Source: Spirochaetaceae bacterium
GTDB taxonomy: Bacteria; Spirochaetota; Spirochaetia; SZUA-6; Bin103
Reading direction: 5' to 3'
Length of the DNA stretch: 64,000 nucleotides
NCBI GenBank assembly: GCA_028818385.1
Contig: JAPPNY010000210.1
Coordinates: 62,001-126,000, forward strand
The notes beneath the pieces are model-generated. The model was not told where the DNA came from. It saw nothing but the letters and a program-made list of their open reading frames with translations, and ran no database searches. Below, in pieces: positions 59,093 through 64,000 of the stretch (position 1 is its first letter; each line of letters opens with the position of its first letter). A program made the translations under genes and the position numbers.

Positions 59093-60730
59093 TTGACCGC
59101 GAATGATCGAGCGCGAGAGCTCGGACGATGCTTGCATGACGATCTTCAACTTTACTGGGGCGACATGCACCTCAACCTCCATCCTCACCAGGTACCGATG
59201 ATAGAACGCACGTATGCCGCTGCCCGATCGCATCTGGATTTCTTTCCGATAGCCTACTATCCTTTCAACAGCTACAAATCTCCGGAAGGTCTCAGTTTGG
59301 AAACTGAAGGTCAGGGCGACGCCTTCCTGAAAGACTGGCCGGCGATCCTATCTGCGGTTAGACGACACAATGATCCAGGCCGGTTCGTGACGTTTGCCGG
59401 CTATGAGTGGCACGGAGACCGGCGCAGATTTGGCGATCATAATGTCTTCTATTTTGATGAAGGACCCCTTGATGCCGCGGAGACGCTGCCGCAGCTCTTT
59501 GCGAATCTGCGAAGGAACAAGGGAATTGTGATTCCTCACCACATCGGTTATCAGGTCGGCCAGCGAGGCAAACACTGGGACTATTACGATGAGGAGCTTT
59601 CGCCATTCGTGGAAATCTTCTCCGATCACGGCTCCAGTGAGGGATGCGACACCCCATTCACCATGGACCGCGTGGCGTCGATGGGTCCTCGGGTCTCGGG
59701 AGGGACCGTGCAGGATGGACTCGCTCGAGGATATCGGGTGGGTATCATCGCATCGGGCGACAATCACAGCGGCTTTCCTGGGGTCTGGGGCAACGGGCTG
59801 GCGGGTGTGTGGGCCGCTGAGCTGACGCGCGAAGGCTTGTGGCAGGCGTTTCGGAGTCGCCGGGTGTACGGCGTCACGGGCGATCGTATCAGCTTGGCGT
59901 TCGAGGTAAATGGGCTCGGCATGGGCAGCGTGGGGAAGACTGAGGGAATGGCGGACATACGGGCTCACATCGTCGGTTGCCATGCCATAGATCGAGTGGA
60001 GTTGTTGCGTAACGAGCGGGTGTTGTACACCTATTGCCATTCCGGCACATGGGACGTGCCCGGTGGCGATGGTCAGATCCGCCTGAAGATGAGGATCGAT
60101 TGTGGCTGGGGTCCTAGCGAGTTTTACGGTCTGAAGACGGCCAACAAGATTTGGCGGGGGCAGCTCAGGATCGATCGAGGACGGCTGGTGAATGTACAAG
60201 GATGCCTGAGCTGCTTCGGCCAGCGAGTCGAGGAACCCACGGAACGGGAATGCAGCTGGCAGCTCGAGACGGAGCCCCGGCCGTACCATGGTGCAAGGGT
60301 CAGCGAGGTAGGCTGGGCCGGTGGCACGAGCTGGACGAACAGGCAAGCGCTGATCTTCGAGATCGAGGCGTCTCCGACCGATCGGATTCATCTGACGGTA
60401 GATGGGGAAAGCGCCGTCTTTTCGGTTCGGGAAGCGTTGCGGCGCTCGCGCGTCCTGGCTGCGACGGACGAGTCCTACGATACGATATCGCGGCAGTTGC
60501 GGCTGTCGTCGGATGATCTGGACAAGGAGGATGAAGTCGTCTGGCACAACGCGTACAAGACCAAGGTACACGTTGCGATCCCGGAGTCGGGCTATACCGT
60601 GCCTTTCCACTTCGTTGATGGATCGCCGCCGGAGGGATGGAATTGGTACCGACTGCGCGTCAGCCAGTTGAATGGACAGATGGCGTGGTCATCGCCGATA
60701 TGGCTGAGACGAGCTGCTCGTGGCGAGTGA
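59093..60730 (+). CDS. PHP-superfamily / DUF3604-like protein
   Basis: The 545-residue protein begins with a metal-hydrolase-like core: LYWGDMHLNLHPHQ, FVTFAGYEWHGDRRRFGDHNVFY, GIVIPHHIGYQ, SDHGSSEG and IIASGDNHSGFPG provide many His/Asp ligands as in PHP-fold phosphoesterases. The C-terminal third is beta-rich. The start is TTG 59093 with GGAGA seven bases upstream; it overlaps the stop of a nine-codon ORF (ATG 59067) that has a better ribosome site, so coupling or a one-base frameshift is possible. It probably cleaves a phospho- or other ester in the island pathway. Confidence 0.8.
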   Translation: MTANDRARELGRCLHDDLQLYWGDMHLNLHPHQVPMIERTYAAARSHLDFFPIAYYPFNSYKSPEGLSLETEGQGDAFLKDWPAILSAVRRHNDPGRFVTFAGYEWHGDRRRFGDHNVFYFDEGPLDAAETLPQLFANLRRNKGIVIPHHIGYQVGQRGKHWDYYDEELSPFVEIFSDHGSSEGCDTPFTMDRVASMGPRVSGGTVQDGLARGYRVGIIASGDNHSGFPGVWGNGLAGVWAAELTREGLWQAFRSRRVYGVTGDRISLAFEVNGLGMGSVGKTEGMADIRAHIVGCHAIDRVELLRNERVLYTYCHSGTWDVPGGDGQIRLKMRIDCGWGPSEFYGLKTANKIWRGQLRIDRGRLVNVQGCLSCFGQRVEEPTERECSWQLETEPRPYHGARVSEVGWAGGTSWTNRQALIFEIEASPTDRIHLTVDGESAVFSVREALRRSRVLAATDESYDTISRQLRLSSDDLDKEDEVVWHNAYKTKVHVAIPESGYTVPFHFVDGSPPEGWNWYRLRVSQLNGQMAWSSPIWLRRAARGE

Positions 60731-60786
60731 TGGTGAACGCCAACACGCCACGGCGCGCGCTTCCAGTTTGAGATGAAACGGTCGGC

Positions 60787-61668
60787 ATGAGGATCGGCAC
60801 GGCGCCGGCTTCATGGGGCGTCTGGTTTGCAGACGATCCCAAACAACCGCCGTGGCCGCGGTATCTGGATGAAGTTGTGGAGGCCGGCTACCGGTGGATC
60901 GAATTGGGGCCGTACGGCTATCTGCCCACTGAGATATCTACGCTTCAGGCCGAGCTCGCCAGCCGTCGCTTGAAGGTTTCCGCCGGCCAGGTGACTGAGG
61001 CGCTCGAAGGACCGGCGGTATGGCCAGCGCTGCAAGAAAAGGTGCTTCGCGTGGGTGAGTTGCTGGCCGGCTTGGGAGGGGAATACCTGATACTCCTCGA
61101 CAAGACGTATACCGACGTGGCGACATGCCAACGGACCGCACCGATTCGCCTCGACCAGAGTGCCTGGCGGCGGCTGATCGATAACACGCACAAAGTGGCT
61201 GATATTGCGCGTGCTGAGTTCGGACTCAGGCTTCTCTTCGAACCGCACACCGCCAGCCACGTCGAACATGTAGACCAGATCGAGACGCTGTTGCATCACA
61301 CTGACCCGGAGCGGGTGTCGCTCTGTCTGGATATAGGTCACTGTGCGTATCGGGGCGGTGATCCTGTCAGTCTCGTGCGGGAGTATCCTCGTCGCATCCG
61401 CTATCTGCATTTGAAGAACGTTGACCCGGAGGTGAAGCGGAAGGTCGAACGTGAAGGCATCCCATTCCAAAGTGCCGTCGGAATGGGTGTATTCTGCGAA
61501 TTGTCGCAGGGCAGCGTGGACGTTGTCGCCTTGCGCAGTTCGCTGCGTGAGATCGACTGCGATGGCTGGGCAATTGTCGAACAGGGCATGTATCCGGCGC
61601 CGTTCGACAAACCGTTGCCCATCGCCAAACGAAACCTCGCCTACCTTCGCAGACTCGGCTTCGAATGA
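60787..61668 (+). CDS. Sugar isomerase/epimerase or inosose dehydratase (IolE-like)
   Basis: The 293-residue TIM barrel of the AP-endonuclease-2/xylose-isomerase superfamily opens with MRIGTAPASWGVWF, as in IolE. Metal ligands are E152 (FEPHTASHVE), D182 and H185 (LCLDIGHCAYRGGDP), H208 (RYLHLKNV) and E265 (AIVEQGMY). IolE dehydrates scyllo-inosose; related enzymes epimerise keto-sugars. It lies 56 bases after the PHP gene and is the last gene of the AT-richer island. Confidence 0.85.
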   Translation: MRIGTAPASWGVWFADDPKQPPWPRYLDEVVEAGYRWIELGPYGYLPTEISTLQAELASRRLKVSAGQVTEALEGPAVWPALQEKVLRVGELLAGLGGEYLILLDKTYTDVATCQRTAPIRLDQSAWRRLIDNTHKVADIARAEFGLRLLFEPHTASHVEHVDQIETLLHHTDPERVSLCLDIGHCAYRGGDPVSLVREYPRRIRYLHLKNVDPEVKRKVEREGIPFQSAVGMGVFCELSQGSVDVVALRSSLREIDCDGWAIVEQGMYPAPFDKPLPIAKRNLAYLRRLGFE

Positions 61669-61904
61669 TCGCTCACAGGCGGTTCCATCGGAGGGCGGCC
61701 ACGGGTTGGGCGACGTGTTGGGTTGGGAATCGACCGGGGGAGCGCGCCCGAGCTGCGGGATCCGTCGCGCCGCGATCGGAGGGCTACCGCCAGCCCGGGC
61801 GGGTGTGAGAGAGATCCCGCCGCCTGCGTGACGTTCGTGGATCGCTGGATCGGCGGCCTGCTGGCGGCGCTGGGTGCCTCGGGATGTGAGACGATACGGT
61901 ACCG
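61669..61904. other. Intergenic stretch, right edge of island
   Basis: Base composition rises sharply to the host level here. No convincing gene, repeat or mobile-element end is visible. TACGGT (61895-61900) lies four bases before the leader ORF start at 61905. Confidence 0.4.
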
Positions 61905-61997
61905 ATGTTGATCAGCCACCACCGCAGCGAGCTACGCGCCCCGGGCCCCTTCGGCACGAGCGAGCGCCGGCGCTATCGCTGCCGCACAGGGCGATGA
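61905..61997 (+). CDS. 30-residue leader ORF overlapping the DMT transporter start
   Basis: The frame starts ATG-TTG-ATC-AGC and ends in a TGA that overlaps the transporter ATG (ATGA). Third positions are G or C in nearly all codons. The product is basic (MLISHHRSELR..., ...RRRYRCRTGR). A -10-like TACGGT just upstream suggests a leaderless start. It may couple translation into the transporter, which lacks its own Shine-Dalgarno sequence. Confidence 0.45.
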   Translation: MLISHHRSELRAPGPFGTSERRRYRCRTGR

Positions 61998-62923
61998 CCA
62001 CCTGGGGCATCCTCGTCGCCTTCGCCCACGCCGTGAGCTGGGGCGCCACCAGCGTCCTGCTGCGCCGCCTGTCGCTGCGGCTGGATGTGTTCGTGCTCAA
62101 CGGGCTGCGCGCCCTGCTGGGCGCGGCGGTGGTGGTGGCCTGGTTCCTGGCGGCCGGCGCTCCGGGCGGGGCTACGCTCACGTCCGGGAAGATGCTGGTG
62201 ATCGTGGCCTCCATCGTCGTGGGTGGGCTGCTCGGAGACACCTGCAATGTGGTGGCGTTGCGGCTGGTCGGCGTGTCCCGCGCCGTGCCCCTGACCAGCA
62301 GCTTCCCGGTCTTCACCGTGCTGTTCGCGTTCCTGCTGTGGGGTGATGCGCCATCACCGCTGGCGATCCTCGGCGCCCTGCTGGTCGTGGGGGGCGCAGC
62401 GTTGCTGTCGGCGTCCGAACGCGACCCGGGACCGGCGCAGCCGCGGGAGGGCGGATCGGCGGTCCGGGTCGAGGTGGCGCGCCGGCACCGCTCCCTGGGA
62501 CTGCTGCTCGCCGCCGCCACGGCCGCCGCCTGGGGGCTCGAGACGGTCCTGACCGCCATCGCCGCCGAGGGCACGACCACCCTGGCCGTGAACGCCGTGC
62601 GCGTGCCGGCCGCCGCGCTCCTCTCGCTCACCGTCGCGCTGCGGCGCCCGGGTGCCTTCGACGCCGCCCAGAGGGCGCTCCGCAACCGCAACACGATGTG
62701 GTGGCTCATCGTGGCGAGCCTGCTGGGTTGGGTGGTGGCCAGCACGCTGTACGTGGAGTCGATCAAGCTGGTCGGCGTAACGCTCACGGCCACCATCGGC
62801 GCCACGGCACCGCTCTACGCCGCGCCTCTGAGCGCACTGCTGCTGCGGGAACCGCCGAGTCCGCTGACCGCCGTGGGCACGCTGCTGGCGGTGGCCGGCG
62901 TGATCCTGGTGATCGCCGTCTGA
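61994..62923 (+). CDS. EamA/DMT-superfamily transporter
   Basis: The 309-residue membrane protein has ten hydrophobic segments in two EamA repeats (MTTWGILVAFAHAVSWG at the start; SLGLLLAAATAAAWG at the second). Members export or import small metabolites across the inner membrane. There is no Shine-Dalgarno sequence at ATG 61994; translation is probably coupled to the overlapping 30-codon ORF. Host-like GC content places it outside the island. Confidence 0.87.
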   Translation: MTTWGILVAFAHAVSWGATSVLLRRLSLRLDVFVLNGLRALLGAAVVVAWFLAAGAPGGATLTSGKMLVIVASIVVGGLLGDTCNVVALRLVGVSRAVPLTSSFPVFTVLFAFLLWGDAPSPLAILGALLVVGGAALLSASERDPGPAQPREGGSAVRVEVARRHRSLGLLLAAATAAAWGLETVLTAIAAEGTTTLAVNAVRVPAAALLSLTVALRRPGAFDAAQRALRNRNTMWWLIVASLLGWVVASTLYVESIKLVGVTLTATIGATAPLYAAPLSALLLREPPSPLTAVGTLLAVAGVILVIAV

Positions 62924-62966
62924 CGACGGTTCGCCGTCTGAAGGCCGGTCGGCCCGGCCCGCGGTT

Positions 62967-63623
62967 TCAGTCTCCGGGTGGCTTGCGGGCCAGCGTGCGG
63001 TACAGCTCGTCGGTCACCGCATGGACGCCGTCGGTGATCAGCCCGGCGTCGCGCATGATGCCGGCCAGCGCGCGGTAGGAGATCCCCGTGTCCCCGCGCT
63101 CGGGGCCCCACTGCATGATGATGACGCGTCCCTCTGGCCTCAGCAGGCGCCGGAGGTCGCGGGCGACCGCCACCCTGTCCGTGCGCTTCGCGTGGTAGTG
63201 CATGATCTGAACGCAGAGGATGAAGTCCGCCACGCCGTCGGGCAGCGCCGCCCGCACGCCGTCCGACGGGACGGCACGGAGGTTGGCGAGGCCGGCCTCC
63301 GCCGCCCGCCTGCGCGCCAGTTCCACCATGCGCGGCTCCAGGTCGACGGCGTACACCGTCCCGCCCGGCCCCACCAGCCGGGCGGCCGCCAACGCGAACA
63401 GCCCCGGCCCGCAGCCGTAGTCCACCACGGTGCTGGCCGCGGTCACACCGAGCTCGCCAAGCATCGGTCCGGGATCGGCCTCGCCGAACCGCTTCTTCCC
63501 ATCCAGGAGGTTCGCGACCCACTCGTCGGTGTAGCGCTCCCGCGCAGGCTGTCCGGTCACTGGGTGGATACGTGCTTCATTGACGCTGGAGACAGCATGC
63601 AGGCCGGCGCCGGCCGCGTCCAT
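62967..63623 (-). CDS. Class I SAM-dependent methyltransferase
   Basis: The 218-residue enzyme has the SAM motif I VVDYGCGPGLFALAAA, acidic end of strand 2 in VYAVDLEPRMVELARRRA, and the post-motif FILCVQIMHYHAKRTDR. The C-terminal part MQWGPERGDTGISYRAL is typical of UbiE-like methyltransferases. The start is uncertain: ATG 63623 is used, and a longer frame to 63797 exists but overlaps the divergent protease gene. The substrate is unknown. Confidence 0.82.
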   Translation of the reverse strand: MDAAGAGLHAVSSVNEARIHPVTGQPARERYTDEWVANLLDGKKRFGEADPGPMLGELGVTAASTVVDYGCGPGLFALAAARLVGPGGTVYAVDLEPRMVELARRRAAEAGLANLRAVPSDGVRAALPDGVADFILCVQIMHYHAKRTDRVAVARDLRRLLRPEGRVIIMQWGPERGDTGISYRALAGIMRDAGLITDGVHAVTDELYRTLARKPPGD

Positions 63624-63680
63624 GGGTGTCGCGCTCGGGTTGACGCGGCCGGGCCGCGGGTCCTCAATAGCGGAGTGGGC

Positions 63681-64000
63681 ATGTTCCAGGTCCGTGTGAC
63701 GGTCTCCACCGTGGACGAGCCTGCCAGGAACTTCACCGAGCGCTTCTGGGTCGATACGGGAGCACTCTACACGTTCATACCGGAGGACCGGTTGCACGCG
63801 ATCGGCGTCGAGCCATTGCGGAGCCGAGAGCTGCTCCTGGCCGACGGCCGTCGCGACCGCCGCCTCATGGGCGAGGCGAAGCTGGCGATCGAGGGTCTCG
63901 AAGATTCCCTGACTTGCCAGGTCATCTTCGCCCCCGCAGGTTCGCTGTGCCTGCTGGGGGCGACGGCGCTCGAGGCGTTCGGCGTGGACGTCGATCCGGT
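63681..64000 (+). CDS. Retropepsin-like aspartic protease (3' end cut by window edge)
   Basis: The open frame runs from ATG 63681 through the window end (106 residues). The clan AA signature is complete: D25-T-G in FWVDTGALYTFIP, a flap-like RELLLADGRRDRR, and LGATALEAFGVDVDP, the usual closing motif. Small bacterial single-domain members are often linked to toxin-antitoxin or stress loci. GGAG precedes the ATG by about six bases. Confidence 0.82.
   Translation, partial: MFQVRVTVSTVDEPARNFTERFWVDTGALYTFIPEDRLHAIGVEPLRSRELLLADGRRDRRLMGEAKLAIEGLEDSLTCQVIFAPAGSLCLLGATALEAFGVDVDP

Larger units (their letters stand above)
49075..61668. other. AT-richer catabolic island
   Basis: Hand-counted 60-base lines give 72% GC at 48961, 57% at 49141, 45% at 49321 and 57% at 61621; the line at 61741 is clearly much higher. 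Within these limits all genes share the more AT-rich codon style: importer, lipoprotein, sialidase-fold, PIG-L, two propeller paralogues, PHP protein and isomerase. I saw no integrase, IS element, tRNA or terminal repeat. Confidence 0.55.

Noticed and set aside
1..64000. CRISPR arrays, IS elements, integrases, tRNA and rRNA genes
   Set aside because: No regularly spaced repeats, transposase-like reading frames or RNA-gene signatures were seen on reading through the window; the only sizeable repeat noticed is the tandem gene duplication.

Overview
The window is a GC-rich bacterial chromosome segment packed with carbohydrate and sugar-acid catabolism genes. The source is probably an uncultured, high-GC member of the Spirochaetota. 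The main hint is the solute-binding proteins: their Sec signal peptides run straight into short acidic stretches (residues LFATGEEE, FAAPEAEG, FATATTEAESEGG), a style I associate with spirochaete periplasmic binding proteins. This is an inference; no rRNA, tRNA or universal marker gene lies in the window.

Layout. 1-7.3 kb (minus strand): an importer operon (binding protein, LplB-type permease, YtcP-type permease) followed by a mannonate-dehydratase homologue, a barrel glycoside hydrolase and a mandelate-racemase-superfamily enolase cut by the window edge. 7.5-10.8 kb (plus): alpha-L-fucosidase and a GH2 enzyme. 10.8-14.7 kb (minus): ceramidase-like, SDR, phytanoyl-CoA-dioxygenase-like and RraA-like genes. 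14.75-17.7 kb (plus): DapB-fold dehydrogenase, nitrilase-superfamily amidohydrolase, second mannonate-dehydratase homologue. 17.7-20.9 kb (minus): sialidase-fold, NIPSNAP and DUF5060/DUF4038 glycosidase genes. 20.9-24.3 kb (plus): an orphan HigA-like regulator coupled to an unknown protein, a galactonate-dehydratase-like enolase and a membrane acyltransferase. 24.3-25.4 kb: an AT-richer, frameshifted PIN-domain gene. 25.4-29.5 kb (minus): DapA-family lyase, aldo/keto reductase, MntA/HepT toxin-antitoxin pair, sialidase-fold gene. 29.6-35.5 kb (plus): hydantoinase A and B, sulfatase, cupin. 35.5-39.9 kb (minus): a second importer (binding protein, MalF/MalG-type permeases) with a 2-hydroxyacid dehydrogenase. 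40-48.6 kb: a mixed region with an ATPase remnant, isochorismatase-like hydrolase, divergent DapA homologue, sialidase-fold gene, HigBA, HD and PhyH-like genes, VOC protein, an AAA/DUF4143 ATPase and an uncharacterised 420-residue protein. 49.1-61.7 kb: a visibly AT-richer island with a third importer, lipoprotein, sialidase-fold protein, PIG-L deacetylase, a tandem-duplicated propeller protein, a PHP/DUF3604 protein and an IolE-like isomerase. 62-64 kb: DMT exporter with a coupled leader ORF, methyltransferase, and a truncated retropepsin-like protease gene.

How it may work together. Three ABC importers without ATPase subunits feed glycosidases, sialidase-fold proteins and a sulfatase that lack visible signal peptides, so glycans are probably taken up as oligosaccharides and dismantled in the cytoplasm. 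The products would go to sugar-acid dehydratases (enolase superfamily, UxuA-like) and DapA-type lyases. No LacI, GntR or AraC regulator is present; the only helix-turn-helix proteins are two HigA-like proteins. Several genes that start transcription units have a -10-like hexamer only 5-10 bases before the start codon, suggesting leaderless mRNAs.
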